Assembly: GCA_026785645.1 (NCBI GenBank)
Contig: JAJAZM010000035.1
Location: 1 to 5,592 of the forward strand
Direction: 5' to 3'
DNA length: 5,592 nt
Origin: Sphingomonas bacterium
Lineage (GTDB): Bacteria > Pseudomonadota > Alphaproteobacteria > Sphingomonadales > Sphingomonadaceae
Both the position numbers and the translations under genes were made by a program. This document shows, one piece after another, positions 1 to 5,592 of the stretch. The first letter of the stretch is position 1; each line of letters opens with the position of its first letter. The notes under the pieces are model-generated. The model searched no databases. It saw only the letters and a program-made list of their open reading frames with translations, and was not told where the DNA came from.

Positions 1-167
1 TAGCTTTCGGCGATCGACCCCTCGCCGGTGCGCAGCGCCTTGACCTCGGTACCCATCAGCTCGATCCCGGCCTCGAACCGTTCCTCGACGAAATAATCGT
101 AGCGCGCGCGCCGGTTCTCGGCGACGACCTTGGCTTTATCGAATGCTGCTGGAAGGGGTTTTGCCAT
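1..167 (-). CDS. smpB: SmpB, tmRNA (SsrA)-binding protein, 5' part only
   Basis: SmpB binds tmRNA and delivers it to stalled ribosomes for trans-translation, which releases the ribosome and tags the unfinished protein for degradation. Only the first 55 codons are in the window; the family is about 150-160 residues, so roughly two thirds lies beyond the left edge. Reading from the ATG at 167, the protein begins MAKPLPAAF and continues with the core RRARYDYFVEERFEAGIEL, then GTEVKALRTGEGSIAES. The RYDYF, EAGIEL and GTEVK-LR segments are typical of the SmpB beta-barrel, and the start matches the usual SmpB N-terminus. A 59-nt gap separates it from the hicB stop on the same strand. No clear Shine-Dalgarno sequence is visible before the ATG. 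It probably shares a transcript with dapA-hicA-hicB or has a promoter in that region; the sequence does not settle this. Confidence 0.93.
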   Translation of the reverse strand, partial: MAKPLPAAFDKAKVVAENRRARYDYFVEERFEAGIELMGTEVKALRTGEGSIAES

Positions 168-226
168 GGCGCGTCGTTAGAGCGGAGAAGGACAGATGGC
201 CAGTTCAGCGGCCGATCGCCGTCTAA

Positions 227-454
227 TCAGGCAAATTTTCTGGTGGAGGTCGCGTCAGGGATAATCTCGCCGCGTTCGACTGCGGCATCGAGCCAGCATT
301 TGATCGCGTCGTAGATATTGTGCAGCGCCTCGTCCGGCGTTTCCCCGTCCGACACACATCCCTGAAGATCGGGCGCATAAGCGACGAAGCCCCCGCCCAG
401 GTCGGGCATCAGTGGCTCGACGAACACCCTGAAACTGCGAGCGTCGATGTTCAT
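227..454 (-). CDS. hicB: HicB-family antitoxin (short form)
   Basis: HicB is the antitoxin that binds and blocks the HicA mRNA-cleaving toxin. The 75-residue product carries the HicB partial RNase H-like fold: residues about 8-33 hold GGFVAYAPDLQGCVSDG (21-37), followed by the helix ETPDEALHNIYDAIKCWLDAAVERGE (38-63) and the family-typical IIPD (64-67). It ends shortly after, at TSTRKFA, so there is no C-terminal helix-turn-helix or ribbon-helix-helix domain such as longer HicB proteins use to repress their own promoter. The start is fixed by the 4-nt ATGA overlap with the hicA stop and by GGAAGG at 458-463 just upstream. Toxin-first order is normal for hicAB. Family assignment is confident; the lack of autoregulation is inferred from the short length. 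Confidence 0.92.
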   Translation of the reverse strand: MNIDARSFRVFVEPLMPDLGGGFVAYAPDLQGCVSDGETPDEALHNIYDAIKCWLDAAVERGEIIPDATSTRKFA

Positions 455-696
455 AAGCCTTCCAAGCTTTCGACCATATCGATCAACAGACGAATATATA
501 CTGCCTTAATCGGCCGTCTTGAAGGGACAGTCAAATGGCCCGCGATATCCGGGTGCGAAAGCGTGAAGTGAGAGCCGCGTGATGGTGCCCGGCAGTTGAT
601 GCCGTGCATGGCGCAGACCGACTGCACATCGGCGATCGACCAGTCCCCGCGCGAATTTGCCTTCATTGCCGCGAGAAGTTTGGCTTTCTGCGACAT
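451..696 (-). CDS. hicA: HicA-family mRNA interferase toxin
   Basis: HicA is a small double-stranded-RNA-binding-fold ribonuclease that cleaves mRNA and stops growth unless bound by HicB. The 81-residue product has the family layout: an N-terminal helix (MSQKAKLLAAMKAN), a degenerate middle (WSIADVQSVCAMHG), then RGSHFTLSHP (40-49) with the expected catalytic histidine at 43, a strand HLTVPSRRPIKAVYIR, and a C-terminal helix ending VESLEGL. The catalytic motif is intact, so the toxin is probably active. The ATG at 696 is 9 nt after the dapA stop, with no recognisable Shine-Dalgarno sequence in that gap, so translation may depend on ribosomes finishing dapA. Base composition is lower in GC than in dapA (461-520 is about 43% G+C by hand count), suggesting a foreign origin. 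Many hicA genes encode about 60 residues; this one is slightly longer. Confidence 0.9.
   Translation of the reverse strand: MSQKAKLLAAMKANSRGDWSIADVQSVCAMHGINCRAPSRGSHFTLSHPDIAGHLTVPSRRPIKAVYIRLLIDMVESLEGL
458..463 (-). promoter_or_regulatory. Ribosome binding site of hicB
   Basis: GGAAGG on the minus strand lies 3 nt before the hicB ATG, inside the hicA 3' end. The spacing is shorter than usual. The site supports the ATG at 454 as the hicB start and suggests that the antitoxin has its own initiation signal, unlike hicA. Confidence 0.55.
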
Positions 697-705
697 TCGG
701 AAGCG

Positions 706-1575
706 TCAGACCAAACCCGCATGCGCCAGCGCGGCATCGACCGCCGATTTGGATGCCCCCGAAGGCGCGGTCATGGGCGCCCGCAAATCTGTGGGGAAGC
801 CGCGGACCTTCGACAGTGCATATTTTACCGGGCCGGGCGAGGCGTCGGTGAAGAGGGCCGTGTGGAGCGGGAACAGGCGGTCCTGGAGGGCCAGCGCGTC
901 GGTCCAGCGGGCTTCGCGGACCGCTTCCTGGAACTGGCTGCAGAGCTTGGGCGCGACGTTGGCGGTGACCGAGATGCAGCCGACCCCGCCCATCGCGCTG
1001 AAGCCGAGCGCCATGTCGTCATTGCCCGACAGCTGGATGAACTCCTCGCCGCAGGCGGCGCGCTGGGCCGAGACCCGCGCGAGATTGCCGGTGGCGTCCT
1101 TGACTCCGATGACGTTGGGCAGCCGCGACAGCCGCTCCATCGTCTCGACCGATATGTCGGTGATCGTCCGCGACGGCACGTTGTAGAGGATCACCGATAT
1201 ATCGAGCTCGGCCACCGCGGCGAGGTGAAGATAGATTCCGTCCTGGTTGGGGCGGTTGTAATAAGGCGGGACATGGAGCGCGGCGTCGGCCCCGGCCTCG
1301 CGCGCATTGTTGGTCAGCTCGATCGCATGCGCGGTATTGTTCGATCCGCAGCCGGCGATCACCGGCACCCGGCCCCGCGCCACCTCGACCGTCGCCGCGA
1401 TAAGCTGGCGATGCTCGTCGATGGTGAGAGTCGCCGCCTCGCCGGTCGTTCCGCATGGCACCAGCGCATTCGATCCCTCGTCGATCTGCCACTCGACGAA
1501 CTCACGGAATAGCGCATGATCGACTCGTCCTGCCGCAAATGGCGTGACCAGTGCGGGTATCGAACCGAAAAACAT
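706..1575 (-). CDS. dapA: 4-hydroxy-tetrahydrodipicolinate synthase
   Basis: DapA condenses pyruvate with L-aspartate-4-semialdehyde in the cytoplasm, the first step of the diaminopimelate/lysine branch that feeds peptidoglycan cross-linking and protein synthesis. The 289-residue length is normal for this class I aldolase (E. coli about 292). Visible motifs in order are the pyruvate-binding GTTGE (42-46, Thr43 and Thr44), PYYNRP (104-109), YNVPSRT (131-137, with the proton-relay Tyr131 and substrate-carboxylate Arg136), GVKDATGN (157-164, Schiff-base Lys159), SGND (183-186) and GGVGCISVTAN (196-206). All catalytic residues are present, so the enzyme should be active; VP replaces the more usual TP before YYNRP, which is a minor change. 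AAGGA at 1582-1586 supports the ATG at 1575. It is first in an apparent minus-strand unit with hicA, hicB and perhaps smpB, and is divergent from slt. Confidence 0.97.
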   Translation of the reverse strand: MFFGSIPALVTPFAAGRVDHALFREFVEWQIDEGSNALVPCGTTGEAATLTIDEHRQLIAATVEVARGRVPVIAGCGSNNTAHAIELTNNAREAGADAALHVPPYYNRPNQDGIYLHLAAVAELDISVILYNVPSRTITDISVETMERLSRLPNVIGVKDATGNLARVSAQRAACGEEFIQLSGNDDMALGFSAMGGVGCISVTANVAPKLCSQFQEAVREARWTDALALQDRLFPLHTALFTDASPGPVKYALSKVRGFPTDLRAPMTAPSGASKSAVDAALAHAGLV

Positions 1576-1662
1576 GCTTTTTCCTTTTGGTCGGCATTTG
1601 GCCGCGACTGATTGGTTGGAAAGATGATGATGCGTTCACCGACTGATAAGGTCCCACCTGCG
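1576..1662. promoter_or_regulatory. Divergent dapA / slt intergenic region
   Basis: About 87 nt separate the divergent starts of dapA (minus) and the lytic transglycosylase gene (plus). At least the dapA promoter should lie here or just inside the slt 5' end, and the slt promoter may lie here or inside the dapA 5' end. I find no convincing paired -35/-10 hexamers on either strand and no clear operator palindrome, so the call rests on gene arrangement alone. Confidence 0.4.
1582..1586 (-). promoter_or_regulatory. Ribosome binding site of dapA
   Basis: AAGGA on the minus strand, 6 nt before the dapA ATG at 1575, inside an A-rich stretch. Sequence and spacing are both good, and it fixes the dapA start. 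Confidence 0.75.
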
Positions 1663-3642
1663 ATGATGTCCAGCATGAGACGACTCGCCCTGCTGACGAT
1701 CCTCGCCGCCGCGCCCAGCGGCTCGGTGTTTGCCCAGGCTCCCGCTTATCCCGCACCAACTTACGGCGCCCCTGCGGTCTCACAGACCGAGATCAACTAT
1801 GCCATCGCCGACTGGCGACGGCTGCGGACGAGCGACGGCTATGCCTTCGCCGATTATGCGCGGTTCCTCAATTTGAACCCCGACTGGCCCGACGACAACC
1901 GACTTCGCGGAGTCGCCGAGCGACAGATGCGCCCCGGCGAATATGGCCCGACGGTGATCGCCTTTTTCCGCACCGACAAACCGCGCACCGGCAATGGCCG
2001 CGCTCGGCTGGCCGAGGCGCTGGCGGCGGCGGGGCGTAAAGTCGAAGCGGCGACGATAGCGCGCGAGGCGTGGGCGTCTGGCGATTTGCCGACCGCCGAC
2101 GAAGCGACGATCGCCGCGCGCTACTGGGCCAATCTGAACGCCGCCGACCATGACCAGCGCGCCGATGCCTTGCTGTTCGCGCGCAAGACCGAGGATGCGG
2201 CCCGCGCCACGGCCTATGCCAGCCCCGCCCGCCGCGCCGCCTTCGCCGCGCGCGTGGCGATGCAGCGTCGCTCGCCCGACGCCGATGCGCTTTATCGGCT
2301 GGTCGATGCCCAGGCGGCGAGCGATGCCGGGCTGCTGGTCGACCGAGTTCGCTTCCTCCGGCTTTACAATAATGAGGCGGGCGCGCGGTCCCTCGCCGCC
2401 CGGCCGCAGAATTTCATTCATCGTCCGGCCGATCAGGCGCGGTTCGTCGAGACGATGCTGAGCGTCGCCAACGGCGCTTATGGTCAGCGCCAATATCAAC
2501 AGGCCTATGACATCGGACGGCAGATCAATGGCGCCTTCGCTCCGGGCACCGACATGACCACGCAAAGCTATGCGATCCGCGACGATTATACGTCGTTGGT
2601 GTGGCTCGCCGGCCAGTCGGCGCTGTCGGGGATCAATCGTCCCGCGCTCGCGGCGCAGCAGTTCGTCAATTATTCGAAGGGCGGAAAGTCGCTCCAGGTG
2701 GCCTCGAAGGGGCTCTACTGGGCGGGCCGCGCGGCGCTTTATGCCGGCCAGGCGGCGCAGGCGAATGCCTATTTCGCGCAGGCTGCGGCCTATCCCGAAC
2801 TATTCTACGGCCAGCTGGCGCTCGAGCGGCTTGGACGCCCGATGCCGGTCCCGGCGGTGGCACCCGCTTTCCTCGTTACCCCAATCCAGCGCGCCGCTTT
2901 CCAGCGCAACCGGCTGGCGCAGGCGACCCGCCTGCTCGGCCAGCAGGGCCGCCGCGACGAGCAGACGTTGTTCGTCCGGGCGCTCGCCGAGAGCCTGACC
3001 AACGATGGCGACCGCGTTCTGGCGAGCGATTTTGGCCCGTCGATCGGGCGGCAGGATGTCGCGGTGTGGACCGCGCGAGCGGCGCGCAACAATGGCTCGG
3101 CTTTCTATTATCGCTCGGCCTTCCCGACCCATTCATCGAGCGTGCCTTCGGGCAAGATGTGGTCGCTGGTGCATGGTATCACGCGGCAGGAATCCTCGTT
3201 CGACCGGGCTGCGATGAGCCGCGTCGGGGCGCGCGGGATGATGCAGCTGATGCCCGCCACCGCGCGCGAGGAATCGGGCAAGATCGCGGTCGGCTACGAC
3301 CTTGGTCGGCTGACCAGCGATCCGTCGTACAATGTCATGCTCGGGAGCAGCTATTTCCGGCGGATGGTCGGTCAGTGGGGCGGCAATTACGTGCTCGCGG
3401 TGGCGTCCTACAACGCCGGCGCGGGGAATGTCCGCAAGTGGGTTCGCGCTTATGGCGATCCGCGCAGCCCGGGGGTCGATACGTTGCGCTGGATCGAGCA
3501 GATCCCGTTCTCCGAGACCAAGGGCTATGTCCAGCGGGTGATGGAAAATAGCGTGGTCTACGATCGCATCAACCCGACGCTCCCGCTCAACCAGCAAAGC
3601 GTCAGCCTGTCGACCTATCTGGGCAAATCGCGGCCGGGCTGA
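1663..3642 (+). CDS. slt: Soluble lytic murein transglycosylase (Slt70-type, GH23), exported
   Basis: This enzyme cleaves the MurNAc-GlcNAc bond of peptidoglycan in the periplasm and leaves a 1,6-anhydro-MurNAc end, acting in wall turnover and remodelling. From the ATG at 1663 it has 659 residues, close to Slt70 (about 645). A Sec signal peptide is clear: MMSSMRR, hydrophobic LALLTILAAA, then SVFA with likely cleavage after Ala24. Residues about 35-430 are Ala/Arg-rich helices consistent with the superhelical U-domain, followed by a linker region. The catalytic domain covers about 495-630: ITRQESSFD with catalytic Glu510, GARGMMQLMPATA (M526-P531), SYNAGAGNVRKW (Tyr583-Asn584) and IPFSETKGYVQRV (from 614). 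The reading frame is open back to a TTG at 1612, with ATGs at 1624-1632, 1666 and 1675. I prefer 1663 because it gives a compact signal peptide and has TAAGG at 1647-1651, although that spacing is long. The TGA overlaps the greB ATG. Confidence 0.95.
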   Translation: MMSSMRRLALLTILAAAPSGSVFAQAPAYPAPTYGAPAVSQTEINYAIADWRRLRTSDGYAFADYARFLNLNPDWPDDNRLRGVAERQMRPGEYGPTVIAFFRTDKPRTGNGRARLAEALAAAGRKVEAATIAREAWASGDLPTADEATIAARYWANLNAADHDQRADALLFARKTEDAARATAYASPARRAAFAARVAMQRRSPDADALYRLVDAQAASDAGLLVDRVRFLRLYNNEAGARSLAARPQNFIHRPADQARFVETMLSVANGAYGQRQYQQAYDIGRQINGAFAPGTDMTTQSYAIRDDYTSLVWLAGQSALSGINRPALAAQQFVNYSKGGKSLQVASKGLYWAGRAALYAGQAAQANAYFAQAAAYPELFYGQLALERLGRPMPVPAVAPAFLVTPIQRAAFQRNRLAQATRLLGQQGRRDEQTLFVRALAESLTNDGDRVLASDFGPSIGRQDVAVWTARAARNNGSAFYYRSAFPTHSSSVPSGKMWSLVHGITRQESSFDRAAMSRVGARGMMQLMPATAREESGKIAVGYDLGRLTSDPSYNVMLGSSYFRRMVGQWGGNYVLAVASYNAGAGNVRKWVRAYGDPRSPGVDTLRWIEQIPFSETKGYVQRVMENSVVYDRINPTLPLNQQSVSLSTYLGKSRPG

Positions 3643-4157
3643 TGGCGGACAAATCGGCCCGGGACGCGCCGCGGTTGATCACGCCGGCCGGACTGGCCAC
3701 GATCCGCGCCGAATATGCGCAATTATTCTCCGTCGAGCGTCCCCAATTGGTCGAGACCATTTCGTGGGCGGCGGGCAATGGCGACCGAAGCGAGAATGGC
3801 GATTATATCTACGGCAAGAAACGCCTGCGCGAGATCGACCGGCGGCTGGGCTGGCTGTCACGGGTGATGAAGGCAGCCAAGGTGGTCGATCCAGCGACGC
3901 AGGCAGATCGCGAACAGGTCTATTTCGGCGCGACGGTCGAGCTGGCGGACGCGGATGACAGGCGGCGTACGCTGACCATCATCGGCGATGACGAGACCGA
4001 TGCAAGCAATGGACGGATCGGGTGGAATGCGCCGATCGCCCGAGCATTGCGCGGGGCAAGGGTCGGCGACGAGCGACTGGTCGAGCTGCCGGGCGGTGAG
4101 AAAAGCTACGAAGTGATCGCGATCTCTTATCCCGCGGGCACCTATCCGGCGGGCTGA
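3642..4157 (+). CDS. greB: Transcription elongation factor GreB
   Basis: Gre factors enter the RNA polymerase secondary channel and stimulate cleavage of the backtracked transcript, rescuing arrested complexes. The 171-residue protein has the N-terminal coiled coil (about 12-80) with the acidic tip in NGDRSENGDYIYGKKRLREIDRRL (46-69; Asp48, Glu51 and Asp54 near the tip). GKKRLREIDRRLGWL is characteristic of GreB rather than GreA. A C-terminal FKBP-like domain follows (about 83-161, VYFGATVELAD...VGDERLVELPGGEKSYEVIAISY). It is slightly longer than E. coli GreB (158) through short N- and C-terminal additions; the tail ends with YPAG twice. Its ATG shares the A of the slt stop (TGATG) and no strong Shine-Dalgarno sequence is seen, so translation is probably coupled to slt. 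Its 3' end overlaps the convergent PPK2 gene by 16 nt. Confidence 0.95.
   Translation: MADKSARDAPRLITPAGLATIRAEYAQLFSVERPQLVETISWAAGNGDRSENGDYIYGKKRLREIDRRLGWLSRVMKAAKVVDPATQADREQVYFGATVELADADDRRRTLTIIGDDETDASNGRIGWNAPIARALRGARVGDERLVELPGGEKSYEVIAISYPAGTYPAG
4128..4154 (+). repeat. Imperfect tandem repeat at the greB 3' end
   Basis: Two 12-nt units, TATCCCGCGGGC (4128-4139) and TATCCGGCGGGC (4143-4154), match at 11 of 12 positions with a 15-nt period. They encode Tyr-Pro-Ala-Gly twice, separated by Thr. The stop codon of the convergent PPK2 gene (4142-4144) falls at the junction. This looks like a small in-frame duplication that lengthened the greB tail, although chance similarity in GC-rich sequence cannot be excluded. 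Confidence 0.5.
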
Positions 4158-4990
4158 ATCCGATCCGACGCGACCATGAACGGGACCACCGAGCCAGCCG
4201 TTTCGGGGGGTGCATGGGGCAGCGCTTTTTCGAGCGAGTCGGCGATCGCCGTCAGGCCCGCGACCGCAGCCGCGCCGTTGTCATTGGCGTCGATGATCGA
4301 CCAGGGCGCCCAGCGCGTATCGGTCTGGGCGAGCATCTGGACCAGCGCCGCGCGATAGGCGACCCGCGCCGGTGCGCTCCGGATTTCCTCAGCGCCGACC
4401 AGGTGGCGCTGCCATTGATCGTCCTGCCGCTCGGCGATCCGGCGGTCTTGCGTGTCGTCGGTAATGTGGAACAACAGTTTGACGATCAGGCTGCCATAGT
4501 CGCGCTGCTGAGATTCAAATTCGTTAATCTCGTCGAACGCGCGCTTCCATTCCTTGTCGGTCACCAACCCGAGCAATTTGTCCTCGAGCACGCGGCGGTA
4601 CCAGCTGTGATAGAAGATCGCGCTATGCCCCGCCTCGGGCAATCTGGCCCAGAAGCGTGCCAGCCAGTGGCCATCGCGGGCGCGGCGGCGATCGGGCGAG
4701 ACGGTGGTGACCGCGAAATGCGTCGGATCGAGCGCCGCGCCGAGCAATTTGACGAAGTCCCGCTTGCCCCCGCCTTCGGCACCTTCGATGACGATGATCA
4801 CGCGGCGCTGGTGGACGATCTGCGACAGTTGCGCGCGGGCAAGCCGATGCTGGAGCGCGGCCAGCGCACCCGCGACATCGCCCTTGAACGGCATCCCCCG
4901 TTCAAAATCTGTTAAATCGATTGGCACTGCGCGGGGGGTAGCCAAAAGCGAATCGCTCCGCAATCGATCAAGCTTCGACCGTCCTGACAT
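4142..4990 (-). CDS. PPK2-family polyphosphate kinase-like protein with altered Walker B
   Basis: PPK2 enzymes transfer phosphate between polyphosphate and nucleotides. This 282-residue protein has the single-domain PPK2 layout: an N-terminal helical lead with MPFKGDVAGALAALQHRLA (33-51), a strand VIIVIEG (64-70), Walker A EGAEGGGKRDF (69-79, Lys76 intact), then RFWARLPEAGHSAIFYHSWYRRVLE (112-136), a lid region with HITDDTQDRRIAERQDD (175-191), and a C-terminal QTDTRWAPWSIIDAND (222-237) typical of the family. Two key places differ from active PPK2 as I know it: the Walker A Asp (usually EGxDAAGK) is Glu72, and the Walker B DRSWY is YHSWY (127-131), losing the metal-binding Asp and its Arg. 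It may be a non-catalytic or differently acting member. Homologues are sometimes labelled UDP-galactose-lipid carrier transferase, a name the sequence does not support. It lies 15 nt after aspS; no clear ribosome site is seen. Confidence 0.85.
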   Translation of the reverse strand: MSGRSKLDRLRSDSLLATPRAVPIDLTDFERGMPFKGDVAGALAALQHRLARAQLSQIVHQRRVIIVIEGAEGGGKRDFVKLLGAALDPTHFAVTTVSPDRRRARDGHWLARFWARLPEAGHSAIFYHSWYRRVLEDKLLGLVTDKEWKRAFDEINEFESQQRDYGSLIVKLLFHITDDTQDRRIAERQDDQWQRHLVGAEEIRSAPARVAYRAALVQMLAQTDTRWAPWSIIDANDNGAAAVAGLTAIADSLEKALPHAPPETAGSVVPFMVASDRIQPAG

Positions 4991-5005
4991 GGGGCATAAG
5001 CGCGA

Positions 5006-5592
5006 TCAGGCGGGTTTGGGCGCCTTGTCCGGGCGAGGCTGGCCATCGGCGACGATCCGGATCGACAATTCCTTGAGCTGGCGCGGGGTCACCTCGGCCG
5101 GGGCGTTCATCAGCAGATCCTCGGCCTTCTGGTTCATCGGGAAGACGATCACTTCGCGAATGTTGGGCTCGTCGGCGAGCAGCATGACGATGCGGTCGAT
5201 CCCCGGTGCCGAGCCACCATGCGGCGGTGCGCCATATTTGAACGCGCCGATCATGCCCGGAAAGTTGGTGTCGACTTCCGCAGCGGAGTAGCCGGCGATT
5301 TCGAACGCCTTGTACATGATGTCGGGGCGGTGGTTGCGGATCGCGCCGCTGCTCAATTCGACCCCGTTGCAGACGATGTCATATTGCCACGCGAGAATGT
5401 CGAGCGGGTCCATCGTTTCCAGCGCGTCCATCCCGCCCTGCGGCATCGAGAAGGGATTGTGGCTGAAGTCGACCTTCTTATTGTCCTCGTCATATTCATA
5501 CATCGGGAAATCGACGATCCAGCAGAAGCGGAACGCGTCTTTCTCGATCAGGTCGAGGCTGGTTGCGACGCGGGTGCGCGCCGCGCCGGCCA
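5006..5592 (-). CDS. aspS: Aspartate--tRNA ligase, C-terminal part only
   Basis: AspRS charges tRNA with aspartate for translation. The frame is open from the right edge of the window, so 195 C-terminal residues are present out of about 590 for bacterial AspRS; the ATG at 5503 is an internal methionine, not the start. Upstream of it the frame reads RTRVATSLDLIEKDAFRFCW and then IVDFP, joining MYEYDED. Recognisable class II synthetase features are DFSHNPFSMP (active-site loop), AWQYDIVCNGVELSSGAIRNHRP, and motif 3 around APGIDRIVMLLAD with its conserved Arg. The ending NIREVIVFPMNQKAEDLLMNAPAEVTPRQLKELSIRIV is the alphaproteobacterial type. Such AspRS are often non-discriminating (charging both tRNA-Asp and tRNA-Asn), but the N-terminal anticodon-binding domain that would decide this lies outside the window. 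The PPK2-like gene follows 15 nt downstream. Confidence 0.96.
   Translation of the reverse strand, partial: AGAARTRVATSLDLIEKDAFRFCWIVDFPMYEYDEDNKKVDFSHNPFSMPQGGMDALETMDPLDILAWQYDIVCNGVELSSGAIRNHRPDIMYKAFEIAGYSAAEVDTNFPGMIGAFKYGAPPHGGSAPGIDRIVMLLADEPNIREVIVFPMNQKAEDLLMNAPAEVTPRQLKELSIRIVADGQPRPDKAPKPA

Noticed and set aside
195..217. Possible hairpin between hicB and smpB (GATGGCC / GGCCGATC, 8-nt loop, one bulge)
   Set aside because: It has a short stem, a bulge and no following T-run on the minus strand, so it does not qualify as an intrinsic terminator and may be chance, since GGCC is self-complementary.
604..1512. 302-residue open frame on the plus strand opposite dapA
   Set aside because: It is antisense to the whole of a well-supported dapA, has an Arg/Gly/Asp-rich composition typical of GC-rich shadow frames, and matches no recognisable family.
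1612..1662. TTG at 1612 or ATGs at 1624-1632 as the slt start
   Set aside because: These would put a hydrophilic lead of more than ten residues before the signal peptide; the starts at 1663-1675 give a normal Sec signal. The N-terminus is nevertheless not certain.
1780..2565. 261-residue open frame on the minus strand opposite slt
   Set aside because: It is a shadow of the slt reading frame, a common effect in high-GC DNA.
2601..3551. 316-residue open frame on the plus strand inside slt
   Set aside because: It is an alternate frame of the lytic transglycosylase with low-complexity Arg/Gly/Ala composition and no domain signature.
4214..4915. 233-residue open frame on the plus strand opposite the PPK2-like gene
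   Set aside because: It is antisense to a gene with clear family motifs and its own sequence has no recognisable features.
5006..5503. Complete 165-residue gene starting at 5503
   Set aside because: The frame continues without a stop to the window edge and the upstream residues match AspRS, so the methionine at 5503 is internal.

Overview
The window reads as chromosomal DNA of a high-GC alphaproteobacterium, most likely a sphingomonad (Sphingomonas/Sphingopyxis-like). This rests on the base composition, the SmpB and AspRS protein sequences and the gene order as I remember it; no database was searched. It is almost entirely coding, with eight genes, two of them cut by the window ends.

Left part (1-1575, all minus strand): dapA (lysine and diaminopimelate synthesis) is followed by a hicA-hicB toxin-antitoxin pair and then by the 5' end of smpB (trans-translation). 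hicA starts 9 nt after the dapA stop and overlaps hicB by 4 nt, so dapA-hicA-hicB looks like one transcript that probably runs on into smpB. hicAB is less GC-rich than its surroundings and looks like a small cassette inserted between two housekeeping genes.

Middle (1576-4157, plus strand): a short divergent gap separates dapA from an exported soluble lytic murein transglycosylase (Slt70 type, GH23). Its TGA stop overlaps the ATG of greB, a transcript-cleavage elongation factor. DapA supplies the diaminopimelate branch of peptidoglycan synthesis while Slt cleaves peptidoglycan, so the divergent pair has a loose cell-wall theme.

Right part (4142-5592, minus strand): the 3' portion of aspS (aspartyl-tRNA synthetase) is followed 15 nt later by a PPK2-family gene. 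The PPK2 gene converges on greB and overlaps its end by 16 nt. Its Walker A lysine is intact, but the usual Asp-Arg of Walker B is replaced by Tyr-His, so its activity is in doubt.

I see no IS element, CRISPR array, tRNA, rRNA or large novel system. The points most worth a second look are the hicAB cassette that appears to depend on the dapA operon, and the PPK2-like protein with the altered Walker B motif.
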